A DNA stretch of 64,000 nucleotides from Chloroflexota bacterium. GTDB lineage: Bacteria > Chloroflexota > Anaerolineae > SpSt-313. The DNA lies in NCBI GenBank assembly GCA_029553955.1, contig JAKPJZ010000201.1:62001-126000 (forward strand), in the 5' to 3' direction. Both the position numbers and the translations under genes were made by a program. Positions 17,212-25,714 of this stretch are shown here, piece after piece. Every line of letters begins with the position of its first letter. The stretch's first letter is position 1. The notes under the pieces were generated by a model. The model ran no database searches. It was not told the DNA's origin and saw only the letters and a list, made by a program, of their open reading frames with translations.

Positions 17212-18993
17212 ATGCGCCCACTGCGAATCGTGCTGACCTATGCCCGCCGTTATCTCTGGCCCCTGTCGCTGGCCGTCATCAGCATGCTGCTCCTCGTCGG
17301 CGTGCAGCTCGTCACCCCCTGGGTCATCAAGACCCTCATCGCCGCTGTCACCCGGCAGGCCGCCGGCACGCAGCCGCTCGATACCATCACCGGCCTGGCC
17401 CTGTTGCTGCTGGCGCTCTACCTGGTCCGTGGCGGCCTGTCGTTCGTGCGCAGCTACATGGCGCACGTGGGCGGTTGGGGCGTGGTGGCTGACACGCGCC
17501 GGCACATCTATGAGCACCTGCAGCGGCTGTCACTGCGCTTTTATGCCGACAAGCAGACCGGCCAGCTCATGTCGCGCGTGATCAACGACACCGAGCTTTT
17601 CGAGCAACTCATCGCCCACGCCATCCCCGACATCCTCGTGAACGTGCTCACCTTTGCCGGCGTGGCGGCCGTGCTCTGGCAGATGAACTGGCGGCTGATG
17701 CTGCTCAGCATGACACCGATGCCCCTGGTGGTGGTGGCCATGCGCAGCTATGCCAGGTACGTGCGACCCGCCTTCCGCGAGCGGCAGCGCGTGCTGGGCG
17801 ACCTCAACGCCACCCTCAGCGATAACCTGCTGGGCATCCGCGAGATCAAGGCCTTTACCCAGGAGGAGCGCGAGGCGGCGCATGTGAACGAGGGCATCCA
17901 GCGCTACCGCGTCTCGATGCTGCGCGCCCTCAAGCTGATGGCCACCTTCCAGCCGTTCATCGAGTTCACCTCTTCGCTGGGCACGGTGATCGTCATCTAC
18001 TTCGGCGGCCGCCTGGCGTTGCGCCAGGTGCTGCCGGTCGAGGACCTGGTGGCCTTCTTCCTCTACCTGGACCTCTTCTACCAACCGGTGCGCGTGCTCT
18101 CGACCGCCTGGGAGAGCATCCAGCAGGCGCTGGCCGGGGCCGACCGCGTGACCGACCTCTTGGCCGAGCAGCCCGAGGTGTACGAGAGCCCCAAGGCGGT
18201 CGCCCTGGCCGGCCGCGCGCAGGGCGCCATCGCCTTCCACGACGTGAGCTTTCACTACGCCGAGGGCGAGATGGTGCTGGAGCACATCGACCTCAGCATC
18301 CCGGCCAACTCGGTCGTCGCCCTGGTGGGGCCGACCGGCGTGGGCAAGACGACGCTCGCCGGCCTCATCCCGCGCTTCTACGACGTCATACACGGCGCCA
18401 TCACCCTCGACGGCCACGACCTGCGCGACCTGACCCTCAGGAGCCTGCGCGAACAGGTCTCGATCGTGCTGCAGGACGTCTTTCTCTTCCACGGCACGGT
18501 GCGCGAGAACATCCTCTTCGGCAGGCCGGGCGCCACGGAGGAGGAGATGCGGCGCGCCGCCGAGGTGGCCAACGCCATGGAGTTCATCGAGCGCCTGCCC
18601 GAAGGCTTTGATACCCTCATCGGCGAGCGCGGCGTCAAGCTCTCGGGTGGGCAGAAGCAGCGCTTGGCCATCGCCCGCGCCGTGCTCAAGGATGCGCCGG
18701 TGCTGATCCTCGACGAGGCCACCTCCTCGGTCGATACCGAGACCGAGTACCTCATCCAGCAGGCGCTGGAGCGGCTGATGGTGGGGCGCACGACGCTGAT
18801 TATCGCTCACCGCCTCTCGACCATCCGCAACGCCGACAAGATTGTCGTGCTCGAAGGGCGACAGGTGGTGCAGGCGGGCACGCACGCCGAGCTGATGGCC
18901 CAGGAAGGCCTCTACCGGCATCTCAATGAGGTGCAACTGCGCGTGGAGCAGCAGCTCGATGGCCTGGATACGAAAGGCAATGTCGCAGAATGA
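17212..18993 (+). CDS. ABC-type multidrug/lipid exporter half-transporter (MsbA/MdlB-like)
   Basis: The 593-residue fused permease-ATPase works as a dimer in the cytoplasmic membrane. Residues 1-310 hold six hydrophobic helices of the type I exporter fold. The ATPase half shows Walker A GPTGVGKTTL, Q-loop region VSIVLQDVFLFHGTVREN, signature LSGGQKQRLAIARA, Walker B VLILDEATSSVD and the switch histidine in TLIIAHRLSTI. ATG 17212 follows GAAGGA; the longer frame adds unconserved residues and starts before the promoter. Substrate cannot be inferred. Confidence 0.95.
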   Translation: MRPLRIVLTYARRYLWPLSLAVISMLLLVGVQLVTPWVIKTLIAAVTRQAAGTQPLDTITGLALLLLALYLVRGGLSFVRSYMAHVGGWGVVADTRRHIYEHLQRLSLRFYADKQTGQLMSRVINDTELFEQLIAHAIPDILVNVLTFAGVAAVLWQMNWRLMLLSMTPMPLVVVAMRSYARYVRPAFRERQRVLGDLNATLSDNLLGIREIKAFTQEEREAAHVNEGIQRYRVSMLRALKLMATFQPFIEFTSSLGTVIVIYFGGRLALRQVLPVEDLVAFFLYLDLFYQPVRVLSTAWESIQQALAGADRVTDLLAEQPEVYESPKAVALAGRAQGAIAFHDVSFHYAEGEMVLEHIDLSIPANSVVALVGPTGVGKTTLAGLIPRFYDVIHGAITLDGHDLRDLTLRSLREQVSIVLQDVFLFHGTVRENILFGRPGATEEEMRRAAEVANAMEFIERLPEGFDTLIGERGVKLSGGQKQRLAIARAVLKDAPVLILDEATSSVDTETEYLIQQALERLMVGRTTLIIAHRLSTIRNADKIVVLEGRQVVQAGTHAELMAQEGLYRHLNEVQLRVEQQLDGLDTKGNVAE

Positions 18994-19380
18994 ACGCTGC
19001 TAGGAAGATGGCCTCTGGTACTCGCCGCAGACCCACATGCTCTCAGGCGAGCACCATAACGCATGAGAACGGAGATACACCGCAGAGGCGCAGAGAACGC
19101 AGAGAAGGATGTTGTTTCCTCCGCGTCTCTGCGGTGAATCGGAGCCCCGTTTTCGGATCAGACAGCATGCCCCCTGGGGCACCACGAACGATGAAAACGC
19201 CCACATGCCGCCTGCGCGCAGGGAGGAACGACGCCCACAAGGGGCTAGGCTACGGGCGCGTAGGCGCTATTGTCGGATCAGAGGCGCCATCCTCGCTCGC
19301 AGACCGTAGCTGTAGGGGCGAGGTGACCTCGCCCCTACAGCCTCTGCAGTGCCATCTTTGCGCTGCAAGAAGGTAGGCTT
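18994..19380. repeat. Intergenic block of three palindromic repeats
   Basis: 19074-19137 is family H: ACACCGCAGAGGCGCAGAG and its near-inverse, with a second copy at 60084-60157. 19190-19255 contains a family I pair, GATGAAAACGCCCAC and CCACAAGGGGCTAGGCTACG, related to 27882-28043 and 34082-34110. 19310-19340 is a perfect 31-base palindrome of the GTAGGGGCGAGGT type. No gene was seen. Confidence 0.7.
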
Positions 19381-20139
19381 ATGAAGACATGGCAGGCCCC
19401 GCTCCTGTCGGTGCAAGGCCTGAGCTATGCCTATGCCGGCCAGCCGCCTGCCGTGGCCGGGGTGTCGTTCGAGGTGGCCGCAGGCGAGCTGGTGGCGCTG
19501 GTGGGGCGCAACGGCGCCGGCAAGTCGACGCTGCTGCGCTGCCTGGCCGGCTGGTCTGCGCCTGCCGCGGGCCACGTGCGCATCCTGGGCCTCGGCAGCC
19601 GCGAGCACGAACGCGAGCTGCGCCGCTACGTGACCCTGGTGCCCGATACGCCCAGTTTCTACGACGAGCTGACCGCCTGGGAGCACGTGCAGCTCGTGGC
19701 CCAGGCGCACCGGCTGCAGGGCTGGCAGGAGAAGGCGCGCGCGCTGCTGGAGCGGCTCGACCTCTGGCCGGGCCGTGGCGCCTATCCCTTTACCTTTTCG
19801 CGCGGCATGCGCTACAAGCTGGCGCTGTGCCTGGCGCTCACCGTCCAGCCGCGGCTGCTCCTGCTCGATGAGCCCCTGGGTCCGCTGGACCCGCTCTCGG
19901 CCGAGATGCTGTGGCGCCTGCTCATGGAACAGCGCGCCGCGGGCGCGGGCATTGTCCTCAGCAGCCACCAGTTGCCGCCGCAGGCCGAGCCCGACCGTTA
20001 CCTCATCCTAGAGCGGGGCGCGCTCATCGCGCAGGGCGCGGCGGCCGAGTTGGCACAGGGCGCGCCCGGCCGGCCGTCGCTCGAGGTGTTGCTGCGCGCG
20101 GCGCTCGAGGCGCACGAGGCCGAGGCCGGCGATGGATGA
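19381..20139 (+). CDS. ABC transporter ATP-binding protein
   Basis: The 252-residue ATPase has Walker A GRNGAGKSTLLRC, Walker B LLLLDEPLGPLDP and the switch histidine in LSSHQL. The signature region is FSRGMRYKLALCLAL, a degenerate form with the glycine kept, typical of CcmA/NatA-type ATPases of ABC-2 systems. It overlaps the downstream permease gene by 8 bases, so the pair is translationally coupled. The exported substrate is unknown. Confidence 0.93.
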   Translation: MKTWQAPLLSVQGLSYAYAGQPPAVAGVSFEVAAGELVALVGRNGAGKSTLLRCLAGWSAPAAGHVRILGLGSREHERELRRYVTLVPDTPSFYDELTAWEHVQLVAQAHRLQGWQEKARALLERLDLWPGRGAYPFTFSRGMRYKLALCLALTVQPRLLLLDEPLGPLDPLSAEMLWRLLMEQRAAGAGIVLSSHQLPPQAEPDRYLILERGALIAQGAAAELAQGAPGRPSLEVLLRAALEAHEAEAGDG

Positions 20140-21652
20140 CCTGCTGCTCGTTGCCGGCCTGCGCCGCCGCCAGTTTGCCGACAGCGCCCGCTACTGGCTG
20201 CGTGTGCTGGGTTACGAGCCGGGCAGCCGCACCCGCACCGATCGGGCATACGGCGTCTACCTGACGGTGCTGAGCGCGGGCTGGGCGGTGGCCATGGCGC
20301 TGATCGCGCTGCAGGGCGCCGCGGCGCTCGGCCAGGCGTTGCCGGTGCCGCTGCCGGCTATGGCAGGTGCGGCTCTGCCCTGGGCGGTGCTCGCCGGGCA
20401 GGTCCTTACCGCTGCCGGCGCGCTGCGCTCCAGCCCGCTCAAGCTGACCTACCCCGATATGACCTATCTGGTGGGGTCGCCCGTGAGCCGCGGGGCCTTG
20501 GCCGTGATGGCCTGGGCGCTGGCGACGGTGCGCGCGCTGCTGCCGGCGCTGCCCGTGGTGGCCCTCGCGGCGGTGGCGCTGGCCCAGGGGTTGGCGCCGG
20601 GCGCGCCCGAGCGCAGCGCCGCGGCCGCGTTGGCCCTGGCGCTGCCGGTGATCGCACTGACCATCGGCCTGGCCTGGTGCCTGGGCCTGGCGCGCGCCGC
20701 CCTGCCCGCGGCCGCGGCTCGCCGGCCGCTGTGGCTGGTGCCTTTCGTTCTGCTGCCGCTCGCTGCCTGCCGGCCGGGGCTGGTGTGGCCGGGCCGGGCG
20801 CTGGCCCTGGCCGTGTCGGGGCAGGCACAGGCGGGCTGGGCGACGGCGCTGTGGCCGGCGCTGCTGCCGTTGGCCGGACTGGTGGCCTGGCTGGGCGGCC
20901 GTGTGCGTATGGCCGAGGTGACGCGCGAGAGCGAGACTCATGCCCGCATTCAGGCGCTGGGCATGGGGGTCTGGCTGGCGCCCGACGTGGTGCGCAGCAT
21001 CCGGCGGCGGGCGGCGCTGGCGGCGCGCCCGCCATTCCTGCGGCTGCCGGGGGCGAGCGGCGCCTGGGCGCTCGTGGCGCGCTCGGGTCTGGCGCTGGCG
21101 CGCGATCCCGCGAGCCTGCTCTCGCTCGTGACCTGGGGCGGGCTCATCGCCGGGGCTGCCTCGTGGCTGGTGGCGGCCAACGCCTACCCGCCGCAGTGGG
21201 CCGCCTGGCTGGCGCTGGCGATGTTCGCCCCGCCGGCGGCCCTGGCCGAAACGCTGCGCGCCGACGCCGGCGAGCCTTTCCTGCGCCAACTGCTGCCGCA
21301 GAGCAACCTGCAGCTCCTCGCGGCCGACATGGCGCTGCCGTTCTGCGGGCTGACGCTCGCCGCGCTGGGCTTGTGGCTGGCCACAGCGCCCGCGCCTGGC
21401 GCGGCCCTCACCGGCGCCCTCGCCGTCGTCGTGCTGGCGGCGCTCCTCGCCCTGTGCCAGGGCGCGGCGCTGCTGCGCGCCTCGCTGGCCGGCCTGCGCA
21501 TCTCGCACCCCGCCGCCGTCGCCATCGGCATGGGCGCCGCCATCATCGCCGGCATGGAGGGGGGCGGGCCGCTCGCCGCCATCGCTGTAGCCGCTACCGC
21601 AGCTCTCGCGCTGGCCGCTCTCATCGCCGGCAGCCGCGAAGCGGCCGGGTAA
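20132..21652 (+). CDS. ABC-2-type permease, large hydrophobic subunit
   Basis: The 506-residue product starts MDDLLLVAGLRRRQFADSAR and is almost entirely hydrophobic, with about 10 to 12 predicted helices rich in Ala and Leu. Its start codon lies inside the end of the ATPase gene, which identifies it as that ATPase's membrane partner. A central cytoplasmic stretch (about residues 255-320, VTRESETHARIQALGMGVWL) separates two membrane blocks. I recognise no specific family signature; the role rests on hydropathy and gene context. Confidence 0.75.
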   Translation: MDDLLLVAGLRRRQFADSARYWLRVLGYEPGSRTRTDRAYGVYLTVLSAGWAVAMALIALQGAAALGQALPVPLPAMAGAALPWAVLAGQVLTAAGALRSSPLKLTYPDMTYLVGSPVSRGALAVMAWALATVRALLPALPVVALAAVALAQGLAPGAPERSAAAALALALPVIALTIGLAWCLGLARAALPAAAARRPLWLVPFVLLPLAACRPGLVWPGRALALAVSGQAQAGWATALWPALLPLAGLVAWLGGRVRMAEVTRESETHARIQALGMGVWLAPDVVRSIRRRAALAARPPFLRLPGASGAWALVARSGLALARDPASLLSLVTWGGLIAGAASWLVAANAYPPQWAAWLALAMFAPPAALAETLRADAGEPFLRQLLPQSNLQLLAADMALPFCGLTLAALGLWLATAPAPGAALTGALAVVVLAALLALCQGAALLRASLAGLRISHPAAVAIGMGAAIIAGMEGGGPLAAIAVAATAALALAALIAGSREAAG

Positions 21653-21704
21653 GCGCACCAGGGAAGAGGGGCGACATAGCTCTGAGCCCTCCGCCGCTTG
21701 AGTG

Positions 21705-22031
21705 CCCTCACCCTAACCCTCTCCCCTGCGGGGGAGAGGGGAGGGCTGCCTGCGCATGCGCCGCGAGTTGCATCCCCTCTCCCCCCAAGCCGCCGCAGCG
21801 GCGCCGGGGGAGAGGGCTAGGGTGAGGGGGGATGCCAGTGCGTAGCAAGCGCCTGAGTTGGCCGGACGCGGTTAGCCGCCGTGCCGGCTTAGCCCGCGCG
21901 ACGTTCCACCCTCACTCCGGCCCTCTCCCTCCGAGGGAGAGGGGAGGGCTGCCTGCGCATGCGCCGCGAGTTGCATCCCCTCTCCCCCCAAGCCGCCGCA
22001 GCGGCGCCGGGGGAGAGGGCTAGGGTGAGGG
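21705..22031. repeat. Family G palindromic repeat, duplicated
   Basis: Two copies (21705-21829 and 21909-22031) share the central block GGGCTGCCTGCGCATGCGCC followed by GCGAGTTGCATCCCCTCTCC. Each begins CCCTCAC and ends GGGTGAGGG in inverted orientation. Related elements with the same borders lie at 34836-35162 and 57281-57428. No gene was seen in the 21653-22110 gap. Confidence 0.8.
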
Positions 22032-22110
22032 CCTCCAACCCTGACAAGACACACGCTTCTTTGTCTGAGTATCATAGCTACGTTCATCATCCGCCACCAA
22101 GGAGTTTGCC

Positions 22111-22935
22111 ATGACCACACCCCCTGTCGTCCTCATCACCGGCACCTCATCGGGCTTTGGCCGGGCGTGCGCCGAGCACCTGGCCAAACGGGGCTGGCGC
22201 GTCTTCGGCACCAGCCGCCGCGCGCCCGAGGCTCCTGCGCCGGCCGCCGGCGGCTACGAACTGCTGCGCATGGACGTGGACGACGACGCGTGCGTGCAGC
22301 GGGGGGTGGCGGCGGTGCTCGAACGCGCCGGGCGCATCGACGCCGTGGTCAACAACGCCGGCATCGGCTACGCCGGCTCGGTTGAGGATACCTCCATCGA
22401 AGAGGCCAAGGCGCACCTGGAGACCAACTTTTTCGGGGCGGTGCGCGTGTGCCGGGCGGTGCTGCCGGCGATGCGCGCCCAGGGTGGGGGCACGATTATC
22501 AACATCAGCTCAGTGGCTGGGGCCATCGGCATACCCTACCAGGCGTTCTACAGCGCCAGCAAGTTTGCCCTCGAAGGGTTCAGTGAGGCGCTGCGGCTGG
22601 AAGTGCGGCCGTTCGGCATCCGCGTGGCGCTGGTCGAGCCGGGCGACGCGCGCACCGGCTTTACCGCCAACCGCCGCCGCACCGCCGCCTCGCTCGAGAA
22701 CCCGGCCTACCGCGAGGCGTGTGAGCGGGCGCTGGCGGTCATGGAGGCCGACGAGCGCCACGGCTTCGCACCCGAGCGCCTGGCGCGGACGGTGGAGCGC
22801 ATCCTTACCGCGCGCGCGCCGCGGCTGCGCTACGTCGTGGCCCCCGCGCCCGAGGCGGCGGCGCTGGCGCTGAGAAAGCTGGTGCCGGCGTGGCTGTTCG
22901 AGTGGGTGCTCGAAAAGTACTACCGGCTGACGTAG
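22111..22935 (+). CDS. Short-chain dehydrogenase/reductase (SDR)
   Basis: The 274-residue classical SDR has the cofactor motif TGTSSGFG, the NNAG motif in VVNNAGIGYAGS, the catalytic serine in IINISSVAG and the Tyr-x3-Lys pair in YSASKFALEGFSEALRLE. An acidic residue after the second beta strand is not evident (TSRRAPE, with basic residues), which favours NADPH. The segment VALVEPGDARTGF is the usual post-catalytic loop. AAGGAG lies just before the ATG. The substrate is not predictable. Confidence 0.92.
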   Translation: MTTPPVVLITGTSSGFGRACAEHLAKRGWRVFGTSRRAPEAPAPAAGGYELLRMDVDDDACVQRGVAAVLERAGRIDAVVNNAGIGYAGSVEDTSIEEAKAHLETNFFGAVRVCRAVLPAMRAQGGGTIINISSVAGAIGIPYQAFYSASKFALEGFSEALRLEVRPFGIRVALVEPGDARTGFTANRRRTAASLENPAYREACERALAVMEADERHGFAPERLARTVERILTARAPRLRYVVAPAPEAAALALRKLVPAWLFEWVLEKYYRLT

Positions 22936-23011
22936 GAAGGCAGGCCGGGGTTCTGTGCGAAGCGCTGCGCCCGGACATTGCCTCGGCTGGGGAAGCAGTC
23001 ACGGTTGATTA

Positions 23012-23482
23012 CTATATGCGCAGGGTGGCGCGCAGGCGGTCGGGTGTGAGCAGCAGGTCGAGCGCGGCGGCGATGCCGGGCGCGACGACATCGGCGGCGA
23101 GGAGCGCAGCGCCTGCCAGGCCCTCGTCGCCGAGGACGGCGATGCCCAGCACGGCCGCGGCGAGCATGGCGGCGTCGTTGGCACCGTTGCCGATGGCAGC
23201 CATGCCCTGGGCGCCGGTGCGGCGCACGAACGCCGCCTTTTGCGCCGTCTCGTCGCTGGGGGCGATGCGGTGCAGCGCAATCCCCAGCGCCTCGGCCGTG
23301 GCGACCGCGCGACCGTGGGTATCGGCAGTGAGCAGTGTGATGGCCAGTTGGTCGCGCAGTGCGGCGATGCGCTCGGCCACGCCGGGCAGCAGCACACCGT
23401 CGCGGACGATGGTCCCGTTCAGGTCGAGGGCGAGGTGGGCGAGCACCAGTCGCCCGCGGCCCGGTATCTCCACATGGATCAC
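23012..23482 (-). CDS. HAD-superfamily protein of the soluble P-type-ATPase-like family (COG4087)
   Basis: The product of about 156 residues opens VIHVEIPGRGRLVLAHLAL and DLNGTIVRDG. The catalytic aspartate lies in LDLNGTI, as in COG4087 proteins, where the second acidic residue of the HAD DxD motif is Asn or Phe/Asn. LLTADTHGRA supplies the conserved Thr, KAAFVRRTGAQGMAAIGNG the Lys, and GNGANDAAML the acidic metal site. Residue pattern and length fit a free-standing P-domain of P-type ATPases; the physiological substrate is unknown. A GTG start at 23482 is chosen for the GAGGGGG 5 bases upstream. Confidence 0.78.
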   Translation of the reverse strand: MIHVEIPGRGRLVLAHLALDLNGTIVRDGVLLPGVAERIAALRDQLAITLLTADTHGRAVATAEALGIALHRIAPSDETAQKAAFVRRTGAQGMAAIGNGANDAAMLAAAVLGIAVLGDEGLAGAALLAADVVAPGIAAALDLLLTPDRLRATLRI

Positions 23483-23574
23483 GCGCACCCCCTCTGCAGT
23501 CGATTGCCCAGCAGTATAGCCCAAAAGCACCTGCAGTGCCATGCGGGCCGAGGATGTGCCAGTGGCGCCGGCCG

Positions 23575-23715
23575 GCTGATATGCTTCGCACCAGCCCGGT
23601 CCGGACCCTTTTGAGGGGGTTCTGGCGGGATGGCCGCGCCGGGCGCACGAGGGCATGTGCCTGCAGAGGCTTGTCCGCGCCCAAGGGGCGGCAGCAGCGC
23701 GAAAGACCCGGCTCT
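23575..23715. repeat. Dispersed repeat family A, copy 2
   Basis: It shares GGGCGCACGAGGGCAT and CTTGTCCGCGCCCAAGGGGC with 1385-1560, in the same orientation and with the same spacing. It lacks the perfect hairpin of copy 1. It lies between the COG4087 gene and the arrestin-like gene; no gene was seen between 23483 and 23771. Confidence 0.7.
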
Positions 23716-23771
23716 CACCGGGATGCCGGAGGCGACGAACCCCTCTCCGACGGGCTGCTGAGCCCGGGGTT

Positions 23772-23800
23772 TTGACGCCGCGATGTGCAGGGAGTATGAT
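23772..23800 (+). promoter_or_regulatory. Promoter of the arrestin-like gene
   Basis: TTGACG (23772-23777) and TATGAT (23795-23800) are 17 bases apart, with a predicted start near 23807 and a leader of about 86 bases. Confidence 0.65.
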
Positions 23801-23892
23801 AATAGTGCGATGTGCAGCAATTCTCGCGCCGGCTGCCATCGGGCGGCCGTTGGGGGCAGAATCGCAGCGCCTTTTGGGCGAGGGAGGTCACG

Positions 23893-24834
23893 ATGTTTGG
23901 TCTATTCGGCGGCGGCAAGGCGAGCGTCAAGGTCGCGCTCGAGCGCACCAGGTACCAGCCTGGCGAGACGATCCCGGTGTTGGTAACGGTGACGGGCGAG
24001 AAGGACCTGAACATCCGCGAGGGCCGGGTGGCCCTGATCTGCCACGAAGAGTATCAGTACCGCTACGAGGAACGGCGCCGTGACGCCAACGGCCGCTGGA
24101 GTACGCACGACAAGTTGGAATGGCAACGGGCGCAGGGCGAGGCCGGCAAGCACGTGTTCCTGGGCGAGGGCACAGTGCGCGCCGGCTCGAGCGAGCGATA
24201 CGAGTGCAACTTTACCCTGCCGCCCGATGCCTTGCCCAGTTGCCCCAACGGCAAGATCCTGCGGCTCAGATGGGCCGTCAGGGCCACGCTCGACCGCAAG
24301 ATGGCCGGCGACATCGAAGACGAAGCCGAAGTGCTGGTGTACCATGCTCCGCGGGGCCTGTCGGGCACGGGGCCTTTCGGCCGCTCGAACCAGCCCGAGG
24401 AGGCGGCGCTCTCGCTGGCGGTGCCGACGCTGGAGTGGGCGCTGGGCGAGACCATCGAGGGACAGCTCCTCGTGCGCCCCGTCAAGTCGTTCGGAGTCTC
24501 GGAGGTGCGCGTGGAGCTGCTGCGCGTGGAGCAGGTGCACGGCGCGCCCGATCCTGCGGTGAGCGTGGGCGTGCACCTCGACCTGGGCCTGGCCGGCAAG
24601 CGGGTCAAGGGCAACGAGGCCACACAGGTGGAGAAGGTCAAGGTGCAGGGCGGGGTCAAGCTCGAGGCCAGCCAGGAGATGGCCTTCCCCTTCCGCATTA
24701 CCATCCCCACCGCGCCGGTGACGGCACGGCTGCACGATGGCACCGTGCGCTGGATGCTGAAGGGCATTCTGGCACGCACGCTGCGCTCCGATACGCAGGT
24801 GGAGCAGGAGATCGTGGTCTACGGCGCGCGGTAG
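23893..24834 (+). CDS. Arrestin-fold protein (SpoOM/arrestin-like)
   Basis: The 313-residue product begins MFGLFGGGKASVKVALERTR and YQPGETIPVLVTVTGEKDL, the pattern of an arrestin-type N-domain (x-Y-x-P-G-E-x-I). A second sandwich begins near residue 175 with LEWALGETIEGQLLVRPVKS, a repeat of the same motif. It ends with FRITIPTAPVTARLHDGTVRW and LRSDTQVEQEIVVYGAR. No signal peptide is present. Such proteins act as adaptors in eukaryotes and are linked to sporulation control in Bacillus (Spo0M); the role here is unknown. A family B element follows the stop. Confidence 0.75.
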   Translation: MFGLFGGGKASVKVALERTRYQPGETIPVLVTVTGEKDLNIREGRVALICHEEYQYRYEERRRDANGRWSTHDKLEWQRAQGEAGKHVFLGEGTVRAGSSERYECNFTLPPDALPSCPNGKILRLRWAVRATLDRKMAGDIEDEAEVLVYHAPRGLSGTGPFGRSNQPEEAALSLAVPTLEWALGETIEGQLLVRPVKSFGVSEVRVELLRVEQVHGAPDPAVSVGVHLDLGLAGKRVKGNEATQVEKVKVQGGVKLEASQEMAFPFRITIPTAPVTARLHDGTVRWMLKGILARTLRSDTQVEQEIVVYGAR

Positions 24835-24846
24835 GGCGCGCGTGCA

Positions 24847-25063
24847 GACCTGACACACCGGTTTCCCTGGCAGGAAGACGATTGGCAAAAACCCGCTGAA
24901 GGCTGGCGAGCCTGAGCTCGAGCTCGTAGTGCGCACGCCTGTGCGCCGCACCCCTCTGACGGCCAGGCAACGCCTGTGCGAGCCCTCTGCGCCTGGGCGG
25001 ACTGGCGCCACGCCGCAGAAAGCGCACAGGCGTGCGCACTACGAGCTTGCCGGCGGCGAACTG
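24847..25063. repeat. Palindromic element family B, copy 2
   Basis: The core 24921-25047 is 127 bases with the same 25-base terminal inverted repeats as 3106-3232. The shared left flank starts at ACCTGACACACC and includes CGATTGGCAAAAA. It begins 13 bases after the arrestin-like gene. Confidence 0.85.
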
Positions 25064-25714
25064 GTTTCTTGTCACACCAATTTCCAAGAGGGCAAAACGA
25101 TTGGCAAAAAGCCCGGCAAAGCCCTGCCCGTGCCGCGGCCAGGGCCCCCCCTGCGGGCCAAGCCCTTGGGGCGCAGGCCTTGGGGCGCAGGCCTACCGTT
25201 CCCCCGTCGCGGGGGAATTGGGCTGTCTTCCGCGGCACTAGATCGCTCGCTTGCCGTTTCTTGGCCAAACAGGATGCGGTCGAGCGCCCCCATTCCCCCG
25301 CGACGGGGGAACGGTAGGGGGCCCCCACCCTGCAGGAGGTGGAATCGGCCATCGGCTGTGGCGCGAGCTGGACGGAGTTTTTGCCAGAAAGCTGGCGCTG
25401 GCCACCCGCCGGGAAATCGGCGTGATAGGTCTCCAAGGACCTGTCACACCGATTTCCCTCGTCTCAATACGGTTGGCAAGAACTCTGAGTCCGATCAGGG
25501 TCGCGGACTTGACGCCGGTTGGCATCGGGCGCCAGAACGGGGCTCCGTGCGGAGCCACGCGCGATGCGCGGGGGCCGGTGTTTCTCAACTCGGCAACCCG
25601 TATTCGGCCCGATTTGACGCTCAGGCGAGCCTCAGCACGGGGTTTGAACCCGGTGGGACGGGCGCCGGCCTACCGCGCCAGGTTTATCGGACAGTATAGG
25701 TTGAGAAACCCGAC
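25064..25714. repeat. Repeat-filled intergenic region with a family E element
   Basis: 25193-25317 is a palindromic element bounded by CTACCGTTCCCCCG and CGGGGGAACGGTAG; a related one is inside ligA (55469-55582). Further inverted motifs are GGAAATCGGCGTGATAGGTC against CACACCGATTTCC and TTTCTCAAC against GTTGAGAAA. Nothing with coding character was found. Confidence 0.65.
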